From Planctomycetaceae bacterium (GTDB lineage: Bacteria > Planctomycetota > Planctomycetia > Pirellulales > Pirellulaceae): DNA of 9,502 bases. Numbering within the stretch: the first letter of the stretch is position 1; every line of letters starts with the position of its first letter. The stretch spans positions 1-9,502 of the forward strand of contig JABHUV010000297.1 of NCBI GenBank assembly GCA_018658605.1, read 5' to 3'. Positions 1 to 7,697 of the stretch are shown here, in pieces. Both the position numbers and the translations under genes were made by a program. The notes under the pieces were generated by a model. The model was not told the DNA's origin, ran no database searches, and was given only the letters and a program-made list of their open reading frames with translations.

Positions 1-122
1 ACGATCAACAACGTACCCAACAGCATATACTCCTGCTGGTGTTCGTCCACATTGGAAACAATAGAAATACCAGCACCGAATGCGATCGCGAGAAAAATAC
101 CGCGCAAGAACCATAAAGCCAT
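1..122 (-). CDS. N-terminal fragment of a membrane protein, possibly PIN/TRAM domain (YacL-like)
   Basis: This gene is partial; its 3' part lies beyond the left edge. From ATG at 120-122 the minus strand reads 40 codons plus a partial one, beginning MALWFLRGIFLAIAFGAGIS, with no stop. The first 20 or so residues form a hydrophobic segment, followed by a short polar linker (SNVDEHQQEY) and the start of a second hydrophobic run (MLLGTLLIV). An N-terminal tandem of membrane helices with an Arg near the start recalls planctomycete PIN/TRAM RNase-like proteins related to YacL, but the PIN and TRAM domains are not in view, so the family call is a guess. The frame stays open upstream of this ATG, so a TTG start near 178 would add a more hydrophobic leader. 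It follows the dgt-like gene in the same orientation after 247 bases. Confidence 0.5.
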   Translation of the reverse strand, partial: MALWFLRGIFLAIAFGAGISIVSNVDEHQQEYMLLGTLLI

Positions 123-369
123 AATAAAACCGCCGAATGAAATAAATAGGAATAATAATAGGTACAGTGAACTACACAATGGTGCGTCACTGCGATAATA
201 ATATGAATATAATCGCGACAGACTAAGGCTTGCTCTATGCTGTAATCAATAATAAACGTCTATCGCCTCTTCCATTCTAAACTCACCAAATCTGGATTGC
301 TACCAAAAAACCAAATCAATCACAAAAGCATGCCAATATCGGCAAGTACGATTGCTGGTAAAAATGTGG
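123..369. other. Intergenic region between the dgt-like gene and the left-edge gene
   Basis: No convincing gene is seen here. The stretch is AT-rich. On the minus strand a TATTAT hexamer lies about 80 bases upstream of the left-edge gene, with a poor TTAGTC at a 17-base spacing, so any promoter is weak. A small hairpin just after the dgt-like stop is listed separately. Confidence 0.4.
331..344 (-). terminator. Weak candidate hairpin downstream of the dgt-like gene
   Basis: Read on the minus strand, TGCCG-ATAT-TGGCA forms a 5-bp hairpin (one G-U pair) about 25 bases after the TAG stop of the dgt-like gene. It is followed by TGCTTTTG, a short T run. The stem is short and the T run is interrupted, so termination is only possible. 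Confidence 0.25.
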
Positions 370-1488
370 CTATTGGCTAACATGAGCCAAGAATTGCTGC
401 TCAAAAAAACGATCTGTCATGCCCGCAATATAATGCCCTACGCTACGGGGCATACCAACTTGCTCGGCATGATTAACAAACCTCGCAGGCATAATCTCGG
501 GGTTTTCGACCAATACAGTAAATAATTGCCGGATTTGGCGTTGAGCAAGATCACGAGTTTTTACGATGGCAACATGACGGTAAACGCGTTCATACAAAAA
601 TACCTCAAGCTGTTTCTTAGCCTTAGCTATTTCTCCAACCGTCCCAATTCGAAAATCCGATTGACACGCTGCGCTAGCAGAGTCCCACTGAAACTGTGTT
701 AGTGCGATGCTTGCATGCTCCAAGACATTCGTCACTTGGCAATCTAACAACGTGTGAATAATCGCGCGTTGATATTCTCGCTCTCCTAACTCATCAACTC
801 GTGATGCAATCTGCTGCTGACAAATTTTTATCATATCGAGCTGTTCTAATTCAGTGAACTTAACAAGTCCCAACTTTAACGCATCGTCAATATCGTGAGC
901 GTCATAGGTCATGGAATCCGCGGCCTCAACCGCCTGTACTTCCAGTAATGGAGAAATCTCCGTTGCACTCTTATCGACACGAGTCGCTTGCCCAGCAAGT
1001 ACTTCTTGAGTCAGATTTAATCCCGGAAAATACTGATGCCTCGTTTCCAATTGCTCAGCAATCGTCAAAGCGTATTGATTATGAGAGAACCCACCCTCTG
1101 CTTCAAGGCATTCCGCTAATGCGTCTTCTCCAGCATGCCCAAACGGTGGGTGTCCAATATCATGAAATAACGCCAATGCTTCTACCAAGTCCTCATTCAA
1201 TCGTAAGGCACGGGCTAGAGTACGAGCGATTGATGAAACTTCATGAGTATGTGTAAGCCGTGTACGATGGTAATCGCCCATATCGCCGGTGAAAACTTGC
1301 ATCTTACCGCTCAGTCGTCGATACGCCGCGCTGTGCACAATACGATCGCGGTCGCGTTGGAACGGTCCGCGATAAGACTGTTGCTGCTCATCATAACGCC
1401 GACCCAAGGTGTCACGACTGTGCATCGCATAGGGTGCCAAGATACTCGCCTCACGCTCAGCAATCGTCTGCAAATTGTTGTGCGTCAT
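370..1488 (-). CDS. dgt: dGTPase-like dNTP triphosphohydrolase (HD domain)
   Basis: A predicted cytosolic enzyme that hydrolyses dGTP or other dNTPs to the deoxynucleoside and tripolyphosphate, influencing dNTP pools. The 372-residue protein has the family's order of motifs: the N-terminal LAPYAMHSRDTLGRR block (18-31), the FQRDRDRIVHSAAYRRLSGK block (43-62), RTRLTHTHEV with metal-ligand His80 (75-84), the HD pair His109-Asp110 in ALFHDIGHPPFGHAGE, GGFSHNQYAL (132-141), and the later Asp of YDAHDIDDAL (195-204). Length and N-terminus match the shorter, Dgt-like type 2 enzymes rather than E. coli Dgt. The ATG at 1486-1488 is preceded by a GAGGGG stretch, a plausible ribosome binding site. It ends with TAG and starts 53 bases after argS ends, so co-transcription is likely. 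Substrate preference among dNTPs cannot be read from the sequence. Confidence 0.93.
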   Translation of the reverse strand: MTHNNLQTIAEREASILAPYAMHSRDTLGRRYDEQQQSYRGPFQRDRDRIVHSAAYRRLSGKMQVFTGDMGDYHRTRLTHTHEVSSIARTLARALRLNEDLVEALALFHDIGHPPFGHAGEDALAECLEAEGGFSHNQYALTIAEQLETRHQYFPGLNLTQEVLAGQATRVDKSATEISPLLEVQAVEAADSMTYDAHDIDDALKLGLVKFTELEQLDMIKICQQQIASRVDELGEREYQRAIIHTLLDCQVTNVLEHASIALTQFQWDSASAACQSDFRIGTVGEIAKAKKQLEVFLYERVYRHVAIVKTRDLAQRQIRQLFTVLVENPEIMPARFVNHAEQVGMPRSVGHYIAGMTDRFFEQQFLAHVSQ

Positions 1489-1541
1489 TACCTAAAGCCC
1501 CTCAGCCTGCAAGACCCCCCCATTCAAATCAAGGGATAAGC

Positions 1542-3521
1542 CTACATCTGTTGTACAACACCAATGCCTAACAAGTCTAAACCGTGCGCGATGGTGCGCG
1601 CGGTTAAATCACAAAGCCGTAAGCGATTCAACTTAATCACTTCGTCCTCCGCTTGCAGGACAGGGCACTGCTCAAAGAAGGATGAAAAACGTTTCGCTAA
1701 ATCAAACAAGTAATTGGTTAGTTGATTCGGTCGATAATCTTCTAACACTTCGTCTAATGCTTCGGCATAACGTGCCAGCGTCAGCGCTAACAATCTTTCA
1801 GCCGAATGTTCCAGAATGACGCTGTCGGTCATTGCCCGAACCTGTTCTAGGTCTACCTCTCCCTTGCGAAATATACTCTGAACTCGAGCATAGCAATACT
1901 GCATGTAGGTCGCCGTGTTACCTTCTAAGGCCATCATCTTGTCGTAGCTAAACACATAGTCACTTGTCCGATTATGGGCAAGATCTGCATATTTTATCGC
2001 ACCATGACCAACGGCATCAGCGACCTCTTCGCATTGCTGTGTGGTTAATGCATACTCATTATTTCCATCACCTGAATCAGCGGAGACAATATCTAGGGCC
2101 TTAGCCACAGCTTCATCAAGCAACCCTTCGAGCCCAACTGCGGAACCGGATCGTGTCTTATAAGGGCGCCCATGTTCATCTAGTACTGTTCCAAAACTGA
2201 TATGCCGCATTTGCACGCTGCCTGCTATCCACGACTGTGCCACTGCAAATAGCTTTTGAAAATGCTCACTCTGGCGATGATCTACAACATATAGAATCTC
2301 ATCTGGTTGCCACTGATCAACTCTGTATTCAATCGTTGCTAAATCCGTAGTTGAGTAGAGAAACGCTCCATCACTCTTTTGAACGATCATCGGCGTGTCA
2401 AAGTCATCGAGAAAAACACATACAGCACCTTCACTGTCGACAGCCAAATTTTGATCTCGAAGTTTTTGCACAACCCCTGGCAACATCTCATGATAAAAGC
2501 TCTCGCCGTATTCCACGTCAAAATCGATATTCAAACGACCATATATTTTCTGAATATCAGCTCGGCACTTGGGTAAGAAATCCTTCCAGAGCTTGATGTT
2601 TTCCTCATCGCCAGCGTGTAAAGCTGCTGTTTCAAGTAATACACTCTTAGCAATTTCGGGATGCGCCAAAACCAATTGACTCAAGGTGGTGTCGTTATCG
2701 ATGGCCGATAACTTTTGGGCAACCGCTTCGTAGTTCGATTTAGCTTGATTCAATTGAGTCTCAGCTCGTTGCTGCGATTTTTTTAGCTTTTTATCTTGGG
2801 AATCATCACCTGTCAGATCAATAGCATCCCATTCTTCAACTTTTCCTTGGCGAATCTCGATTTGTTCCAGCAACGAATCTAGTTGGGATTGGCTTTTATA
2901 GTAATCAACCAGTTGATTGACTAAGCGATACAGACGGCTCAACTCAGCCACAGAGTTAGCCGTATAGGCATCCGGGTCCACAAAATGCTTGTAGCCATAA
3001 ATGATCATTCCGAACTGAGTGCCCCAATCGCCTAGGTGATTATCTCGAATGACCTGATGACCTAAGAATTTCAGTGTACGTGCTAGACTGTCGCCGATTA
3101 CCGTTGAGCGTATATGGCCAACATGCATGGGCTTCGCAACGTTGGGTGAAGAATAGTCAATAATATAAGTTCGCTCAGTAGCAACAACGGACACTCCTAG
3201 CCGATCATCGGCTAAAGCTTCTATGATATGCTGTGCCAAATATTCATCTCGGATCGTCAAATTGATAAATCCTGGACCAGCAATTTCTACGTTGCCACAC
3301 AGATCATCTAATTGGACTTTTTCCACAATCTCTGCTGCGATATCGCGAGGCGCACGTGACAGTCGTTTCCCGATCGACATTGCACAGTTAGCTTGATAGT
3401 CACCAAAACGCGAATCCTGAGCGGGCTTGATCATTGCAAGTAATAACTCAACGTTATCCGATTCAGCGTATGCCCCTAAGACAACCGCAAATCGCTGTTT
3501 AATTTCCGCTAGAACATTCAT
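1542..3521 (-). CDS. argS: Arginyl-tRNA synthetase with a lineage-type charged insertion
   Basis: A cytosolic class I synthetase that charges tRNA-Arg using ATP and releases pyrophosphate. From ATG at 3519-3521 it is 659 residues, about 80-100 longer than typical bacterial ArgRS. The order is: N-terminal additional domain (1-115, with the FGDYQANCAMSIGKRL block), catalytic domain with HIGH-type HVGH (133-136, in SPNVAKPMHVGH) and GDWGTQFG, the KMSKS-region equivalent GRPYKTRSG (451-459), and a C-terminal DALR anticodon-binding domain from about 537 (YMQYCYARVQSIFRKG) to the end. Residues about 205-285 are a Lys/Glu/Gln-rich, probably helical insertion ahead of LHAGDEENIKLWKDF. An upstream TTG at 3543-3545 would add 8 residues; I prefer the ATG because MNVLAEIKQRF is a normal family start, though no strong Shine-Dalgarno is visible. 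It lies 73 bases downstream of rsfS and ends with TAG. Confidence 0.96.
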   Translation of the reverse strand: MNVLAEIKQRFAVVLGAYAESDNVELLLAMIKPAQDSRFGDYQANCAMSIGKRLSRAPRDIAAEIVEKVQLDDLCGNVEIAGPGFINLTIRDEYLAQHIIEALADDRLGVSVVATERTYIIDYSSPNVAKPMHVGHIRSTVIGDSLARTLKFLGHQVIRDNHLGDWGTQFGMIIYGYKHFVDPDAYTANSVAELSRLYRLVNQLVDYYKSQSQLDSLLEQIEIRQGKVEEWDAIDLTGDDSQDKKLKKSQQRAETQLNQAKSNYEAVAQKLSAIDNDTTLSQLVLAHPEIAKSVLLETAALHAGDEENIKLWKDFLPKCRADIQKIYGRLNIDFDVEYGESFYHEMLPGVVQKLRDQNLAVDSEGAVCVFLDDFDTPMIVQKSDGAFLYSTTDLATIEYRVDQWQPDEILYVVDHRQSEHFQKLFAVAQSWIAGSVQMRHISFGTVLDEHGRPYKTRSGSAVGLEGLLDEAVAKALDIVSADSGDGNNEYALTTQQCEEVADAVGHGAIKYADLAHNRTSDYVFSYDKMMALEGNTATYMQYCYARVQSIFRKGEVDLEQVRAMTDSVILEHSAERLLALTLARYAEALDEVLEDYRPNQLTNYLFDLAKRFSSFFEQCPVLQAEDEVIKLNRLRLCDLTARTIAHGLDLLGIGVVQQM

Positions 3522-3594
3522 AAATTTCAACCATTCGACCGCCAAGCAACATCACTTATAGCAGAGACCGTCGCGTGGAGTGTTGTTATTAGCC

Positions 3595-4089
3595 TTAGCT
3601 TTGATTCCGAGTATCTTCCGCTGCGACCGCTGAAAGAAGATCGGAGATATCTACTTGTATCGCATCAGCCCACAAAGACTCTAAACTATAGTATTCACGG
3701 GTTTCATCATCAAATAAGTGAATCACCACACTTCCATAGTCCAGCAGTATCCAGCGACTCTCACTATAACCTTCAATACCAATTCGACGATCTTCTAAAT
3801 CATCTTCTAGTGTATGGTCGATTTCCTCGCTAATCGCATGAAGTTGGCGACGACTGGATCCAGTTGCGAGCACAAAAAAATCAAACATGGACGACTGCAA
3901 CCGCAGATCAAGCACGACGATATCGCGCCCATTGTTTTCCGCGGCCGTGCGAGCAGCCGCTTTGGCGAGTTCTAACGACCGCGCAATTCGAGCTTCTTCA
4001 TTAGGAACTTCTCCTCGACGTAGACGATCCGATTCAGGAATCATATCGGAGATATCAGTGGCATCAGTCGGTTCGGACGATTCAGTCAT
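3595..4089 (-). CDS. rsfS: Ribosomal silencing factor RsfS (Iojap/YbeB family)
   Basis: RsfS proteins bind ribosomal protein uL14 on the large subunit and block joining of the small subunit, lowering translation in starvation or stationary phase. From ATG at 4087-4089 the product is 164 residues. A 33-residue acidic, probably disordered N-terminal extension precedes a complete Iojap domain (about 36-152), recognised by SSMFDFFVLATGSSRRQLHAI (66-86) and by WILLDYGSVVIHLFDDETRE followed by YYSLESLWADA. The frame is open upstream to a TTG at 4165-4167, which would add 26 residues. I prefer the ATG because the family does not need that leader. No strong Shine-Dalgarno precedes either start. The usual length is 105-130 residues, so the extension is the only odd part. 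It lies between hppA and argS on the same strand and ends with TAA. Confidence 0.93.
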   Translation of the reverse strand: MTESSEPTDATDISDMIPESDRLRRGEVPNEEARIARSLELAKAAARTAAENNGRDIVVLDLRLQSSMFDFFVLATGSSRRQLHAISEEIDHTLEDDLEDRRIGIEGYSESRWILLDYGSVVIHLFDDETREYYSLESLWADAIQVDISDLLSAVAAEDTRNQS

Positions 4090-4256
4090 GGGTTGTTGAG
4101 CTTTTAACAAAAAATAGATTGAAAACTTCGTTGCATCTACCAAGGATTTTACTCGGCATTTTAACAACTGTCACCATTCAAAACCTGTCATTCGTCGGTC
4201 ATTCACATGAATGGGCTGTTCTACTAACTTAGCAAAGCGGTTAGTCGATGCTGGAA

Positions 4257-6887
4257 CTAGAAGATTTCCAGCGCGGTCAAACTGTAGCGAACGATCAAGC
4301 CAGCAACAACAACACTAACCATACTCATTAATTTGATGAGTATATTCAAACTGGGACCGCTCGTATCTTTGAACGGGTCACCCACCGTGTCACCAACAAC
4401 CCCTGCTTTGTGAGCATCAGATCCTTTGCCACCAAACTTACCGGTTTCAATGTATTTCTTAGCGTTATCCCAAGCACCACCCGAGTTGGACATGAAGATT
4501 GCTAAACAGAAACCACAAGTCATCGTTCCAACCAATAGTCCCATAACACCGCCAACACCAAGAATCAATCCAGTGGCAATTGGAGTCAGCAGCCCCAACA
4601 GTGACGGCGCAATCATTTCTTTTTGGGCCGCCAATGTACTAATTCGCACCGGCGTCGCATAATCTGGCTTAACACTGTAGTCCATGATGCCAGGGTTCTC
4701 GTTGAATTGCCGCCGGACTTCTTCCACCATGCCGCCAGCAGCACGACCAACGGCGTTCATCGTCATCGCGCAGAATACAAATGTAGCCATGCAACCGATA
4801 AAAACACCGACTAAGATTTTTGGGTTCAACAACGATGCATCGTAGTACCTTGCAAAATCAGGTAACGTCGCTTTGTCGCGACGCACAAGCGTTATCGGTC
4901 TTGCTTCAGGTCCTGCATTAAGCGTAATTCGATCATATGCCGTCATGCCTCCCTTAGTAGCATCGGTGATCGCCATCGTACTGCCATCAGGGAATCCTAA
5001 TGTAAGTGCCGAAGACGTAATCGGTGTATCGGTGTTCTTATTGATAGACGTCCAACCGTCAACACTGTTCACTTCATCAGGGAACATCAACCATGACGTA
5101 TTTTCTTCGTTGTTTTGTTCGTGAAGAACCAAAAACTGATCGTTAACCTTGTACCAACCATCTTCGTGCTCGGCAACAACGACTTCATCAGCCCAGCGAT
5201 CAAATCCAACTCGCACTTGTTCCATATAAGCAGCCAGCAATGCCAAAGCGGTCAATGCAGCAGAGCCAATGGCAAATCCTTTGCCAGTCGCGGCGGTTGT
5301 ATTTCCTAGGCTGTCCAATGCATCGGTGCGATCACGAACAATTGAGTCCAAACCTGCCATTTCAGCGTTACCACCAGCATTATCAGCGATTGGACCATAT
5401 GCATCTGTGGCCAAGGTAATACCAAGCGTACTAAGCATCCCAACAGCAGCAATACCAACTCCATACAGTCCAAGAGTAAATTTGGATACATCCTTGAACT
5501 CAAAACCAGTTGCAAATCCGAATGCTAAGATTGTACCGGTACAGACAATCAAGACGGGTAGCCAAACCGATTGCATTCCATCGGCCAATCCACGAATAAT
5601 GACATTCGCTGGGCCCATTTGAGCAGATTCAGATAACCCTCGAGTCGGCGCAAATTCATCGCTAGTCACATACTCGGTCCACCATCCAATAAACCAACCC
5701 GCTCCAAGACCAACAATTACGCTAAACGCTATCATCCAATTGTCTTCTGGCATCATCCATCTTGCGAGAAACACTGCGCCGATCGCAACGGCAATAGTCG
5801 AAGTATTAATACCTCGGCCTAATGATTTTAGTAAAGCTGACTGACTGGCATTGTCATCACTCTTAATCAAGTAAATTCCACCAATTGACAAAAAGACGCC
5901 CATGGCCGCGATGCACATTGGTAAAAACAAGGCGGCTACCTGCTGATCTGTATTACCAGAAAATGCCGCCACACCTAACGCTGCCGTTGCCAAAATCGAT
6001 CCAGAATAAGACTCGTACAAGTCAGCGCCCATGCCGGCGACGTCACCAACATTGTCTCCTACGTTATCCGCAATCGTCGCTGGATTTCGTGGATCATCTT
6101 CTGGAATGCCCTGTTCAACTTTTCCCACTAGATCAGCTCCTACGTCAGCTGCTTTAGTAAAAATTCCGCCACCGACGCGAGCAAACAAAGCCTGTGAACT
6201 CGCTCCCATTCCAAAGCACAACATCGTAACCGTAATGGCTTCAAGCCCAAGTTCAACACCCCATGCCAGAATGGCATACCAAATCACAATGTCGAGTAAG
6301 GCGAGACCAACGACGGTTAAGCCCATCACGGCACCACTACGAAATGCTACTTTCAGTCCTTCGTTAAGGCTCTTCTCAGCCCCGGCAGCTGTACGACTAC
6401 TAGCCCACGTTGCCGTCTTCATACCAAAGAATCCGGCTAACCCCGAAAACATTCCACCGGTGACAAATGCAAACGGAACAAATTCACTTTGCACCTTGAG
6501 CGCAAATGCTGCTAGACACAAGAATGCAAAGATGACGCCAAAAAATATGATGACAACTTTGTACTGTTGAGTGAGATAAGCAGAGGCGCCATCGCGTACG
6601 TGACCCGCCAATTCAATCATAGTTTCGTTACCTTCGTCGCGCGACATCATCCAACGAAAGAAAACCCAAGCTTGAGCCAAGGCTGCCAGCGAGGCCGCTA
6701 AACAGATACCCCAGTACAGTTTATCTTTGCTCAAAAATTCTGTTGCGTCGTTCGCAGTCTCCGCACCATCAGCAAATGCACTGGTAGCCAACACACTCAT
6801 GACAACCATCGTCACCAAGCCTAGAGCGGCAGTTCTTCGCAATCTCAATTTCCCGATCCGACCACAACCACTGTCCCAGAATCTCAT
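4257..6887 (-). CDS. hppA: K+-dependent ion-translocating membrane pyrophosphatase (Na+ and/or H+) with a large extra loop domain
   Basis: An integral-membrane pyrophosphatase that couples PPi hydrolysis to outward pumping of Na+ and/or H+. The 876-residue protein has the family blocks: [11 protein letters not shown] with [20 protein letters not shown] (248-280), [11 protein letters not shown] (287-297), [20 protein letters not shown] (494-513), [20 protein letters not shown] (528-547), and C-terminal [13 protein letters not shown] and [20 protein letters not shown]. Ala532 and Gly535 occupy the positions that are Lys and Thr in K+-independent enzymes, so K+ dependence is expected. The Glu in DLYES matches the Na+-PPase position, but H+ pumping is not excluded. 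Residues 17-40 look like a signal peptide ending AFA/D. About 125 residues (556-683) separate two helices usually joined by a short loop. AAGGA lies 7 bases before the ATG. Typical length is 650-800 residues. It ends with TAG. Confidence 0.96.
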   Translation of the reverse strand: MRFWDSGCGRIGKLRLRRTAALGLVTMVVMSVLATSAFADGAETANDATEFLSKDKLYWGICLAASLAALAQAWVFFRWMMSRDEGNETMIELAGHVRDGASAYLTQQYKVVIIFFGVIFAFLCLAAFALKVQSEFVPFAFVTGGMFSGLAGFFGMKTATWASSRTAAGAEKSLNEGLKVAFRSGAVMGLTVVGLALLDIVIWYAILAWGVELGLEAITVTMLCFGMGASSQALFARVGGGIFTKAADVGADLVGKVEQGIPEDDPRNPATIADNVGDNVGDVAGMGADLYESYSGSILATAALGVAAFSGNTDQQVAALFLPMCIAAMGVFLSIGGIYLIKSDDNASQSALLKSLGRGINTSTIAVAIGAVFLARWMMPEDNWMIAFSVIVGLGAGWFIGWWTEYVTSDEFAPTRGLSESAQMGPANVIIRGLADGMQSVWLPVLIVCTGTILAFGFATGFEFKDVSKFTLGLYGVGIAAVGMLSTLGITLATDAYGPIADNAGGNAEMAGLDSIVRDRTDALDSLGNTTAATGKGFAIGSAALTALALLAAYMEQVRVGFDRWADEVVVAEHEDGWYKVNDQFLVLHEQNNEENTSWLMFPDEVNSVDGWTSINKNTDTPITSSALTLGFPDGSTMAITDATKGGMTAYDRITLNAGPEARPITLVRRDKATLPDFARYYDASLLNPKILVGVFIGCMATFVFCAMTMNAVGRAAGGMVEEVRRQFNENPGIMDYSVKPDYATPVRISTLAAQKEMIAPSLLGLLTPIATGLILGVGGVMGLLVGTMTCGFCLAIFMSNSGGAWDNAKKYIETGKFGGKGSDAHKAGVVGDTVGDPFKDTSGPSLNILIKLMSMVSVVVAGLIVRYSLTALEIF

Positions 6888-6894
6888 CTAATGT

Positions 6895-6899
6895 TCCTT
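6895..6899 (-). promoter_or_regulatory. Ribosome binding site of hppA
   Basis: AAGGA on the minus strand lies 7 bases before the ATG at 6885-6887. It is the clearest Shine-Dalgarno in the minus-strand block and fixes the long start that includes the signal peptide. Confidence 0.6.
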
Positions 6900-6967
6900 C
6901 ATGAAGCCGCAACGTTTTGGCTGCTAGACTTTGTTTAATTGCTTGAATCGATAACTCTTAGTTTGCC

Positions 6968-6973
6968 GTTATA
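6968..6973 (-). promoter_or_regulatory. Candidate proximal -10 box for hppA
   Basis: On the minus strand TATAAC (5 of 6 to the sigma-70 consensus) lies about 80 bases upstream of the hppA ATG. A T-rich TTTTTT sits at a 17-base spacing as a poor -35, so this rests mainly on the -10. Confidence 0.3.
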
Positions 6974-7049
6974 TTCCCCGTAGCACTTTCAAAAAATCGT
7001 GATACTAATCTTAAAAAGAATACTAACAAACACATGGTAGAGAGGCTAG

Positions 7050-7077
7050 TTTATCGAACACCAATTCATACGGTCAA
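7050..7077 (-). promoter_or_regulatory. Candidate distal sigma-70 promoter for hppA
   Basis: On the minus strand TTGACC (7072-7077, 5 of 6 to the -35 consensus) is followed after 16 bases by GATAAA (7050-7055, 4 of 6 to the -10 consensus). If used, it would give hppA an untranslated leader of roughly 150-160 bases. Confidence 0.35.
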
Positions 7078-7236
7078 CTGCATGAAGGACAAATAAGTAA
7101 AAAAAATTTTGGCGTGTTTTCGAATTGAGTTCCACACTCGAAATGATTTTTCAACTATCATCATACTAGGCTGCTTTTTTCTGAAATACCTGCTTTGGAT
7201 TTCTTTCAAATCCGCTTCAAACAATTTGTGCATCTT

Positions 7237-7250
7237 GGCGAATATTCGCC
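7237..7250. repeat. Perfect 14-base palindrome GGCGAATATTCGCC
   Basis: The sequence equals its own reverse complement over 14 bases and lies in non-coding DNA about 350 bases upstream of hppA and 400 upstream of the plus-strand gene. It could bind a dimeric regulator. The same GGCG/CGCC theme recurs in the inverted repeats at 7309-7380. Confidence 0.5.
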
Positions 7251-7308
7251 GTCTCGTTTTGCTTGACAAGATTCTGAGTCCCCAGCTTCAGAGAACCTAG
7301 ACAGTAGC

Positions 7309-7380
7309 GGCGGAACAAACATTTCGCCTAACCCGCGTAAACGTCATAATCGGCAAAGGCTTTTGTCGGGCCAATAGGCG
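7309..7380. repeat. Nested, mutually exclusive inverted repeats (possible structured RNA)
   Basis: GGCGGAA (7309-7315) can pair with TTTCGCC (7322-7328) around a CAAACA loop, with one G-U pair. CGCCTA (7325-7330) can instead pair perfectly with TAGGCG (7375-7380). Inside that span CGGCAAA (7351-7357) pairs with TTTGTCG (7362-7368) with one wobble. The middle CGCC therefore has two alternative partners, as in attenuators and riboswitches. No T run follows and no known RNA class is recognised, so a function is speculative. Confidence 0.3.
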
Positions 7381-7580
7381 AGCGTCCTTACTGTGACCTC
7401 TAAAAAATAAGGATAATTACCTGTAATGATCATTTCGGGCAGCGGAAGCAAAAAAATAATGTAAATAAAATTGCTTGCAATAGGCTCTAAATGGCGATTA
7501 GCACTGTATGGATAGATAGTTAGGTAAGTAAGTTCACGTCCATAAATACTTAGCAGTAATCTGTTAGTTTTATGAACGCC

Positions 7581-7620
7581 GCAACTTGGTTTGTCTATAA
7601 TTACAAAATAAACAAGTTGC
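7581..7620. promoter_or_regulatory. 8-bp inverted repeat bracketing the -10 box (candidate operator)
   Basis: GCAACTTG (7581-7588) and CAAGTTGC (7613-7620) are perfect reverse complements, 32 bases apart start to start, about three helical turns. They flank the TATAAT at 7596-7601. Transcription from that box would start near 7608, so the RNA would contain only the right arm. This favours a DNA operator over an RNA hairpin. Confidence 0.4.
7596..7601 (+). promoter_or_regulatory. Consensus -10 box for the plus-strand exported-protein gene
   Basis: TATAAT matches the sigma-70 -10 consensus exactly and lies 54 bases before the ATG at 7656. No good -35 is seen at 16-18 bases spacing (TGAACG at 17), so the promoter may depend on an activator or be weak. 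Confidence 0.45.
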
Positions 7621-7641
7621 TGAATAGTTGGTAAAGAAAAC

Positions 7642-7645
7642 GGAG
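7642..7645 (+). promoter_or_regulatory. Ribosome binding site for the ATG at 7656
   Basis: GGAG lies 10 bases before ATG 7656-7658. It supports translation starting at this ATG, upstream of the in-frame TGA, rather than at the TTG at 7698, which has no separate ribosome binding site. Confidence 0.5.
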
Positions 7646-7655
7646 AATTCAAAAC

Positions 7656-7697
7656 ATGTCTAAGGCTCAATTTACACGTCGTCTCGCACTATGAGGT
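7656..7697 (+). other. Start and twin-arginine-like leader cut off by an in-frame TGA
   Basis: From ATG 7656 the frame reads MSKAQFTRRLAL, then TGA (7692-7694), then Gly and Leu, running straight into the hydrophobic start of the downstream gene in the same frame. TRRLAL followed by GLAANAVVLPL looks like a Tat-type signal peptide: a polar n-region with a twin arginine, then a hydrophobic core. With the TGA read as any amino acid the gene would be 249 codons. The continuity argues that this is the true 5' end of the gene at 7698-8405, interrupted by a nonsense codon, a base error or a recoding event. Confidence 0.65.

Larger units (their letters stand above)
6888..7655. other. Long intergenic region between divergent hppA and the plus-strand gene
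   Basis: This 768-base stretch has no convincing gene. Its small open frames on both strands lack family-like sequence and ribosome binding sites. It holds candidate promoters for hppA (minus) and for the exported-protein gene (plus), a perfect 14-base palindrome, a GGATTT-CTTTC-AAATCC hairpin at about 7197-7213, and a group of mutually exclusive inverted repeats at 7309-7380. I saw no tRNA, and no recognisable 6S RNA, SRP RNA or known riboswitch. Confidence 0.6.

Noticed and set aside
5..190. Minus-strand open frame of 61 codons at the left edge
   Set aside because: It is Cys-rich and unlike any family. The overlapping frame from ATG 120-122 gives a coherent membrane protein start and stays open to the edge.
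4170..4256. Possible hppA terminator from ACTAAC...GTTAGT and CATTCA-CA-TGAATG
   Set aside because: Both stems are only 6 bp and neither is followed by a T run in the direction of transcription.
7263..7268. TTGACA resembling a -35 box on the plus strand
   Set aside because: No -10-like hexamer lies at 16-19 bases spacing (the sequence there is near CTTCAG), and no gene follows closely.
7066..7269. Minus-strand open frame of 67 codons upstream of hppA
   Set aside because: Lys/Arg/Phe-rich chance translation of AT-rich DNA, with no clear RBS and no recognisable domain.
7344..7670. Minus-strand open frame of 108 codons in the intergenic region
   Set aside because: No family-like sequence or RBS. 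It overlaps the promoter, RBS and leader of the plus-strand gene, and its composition follows the AT-rich spacer.
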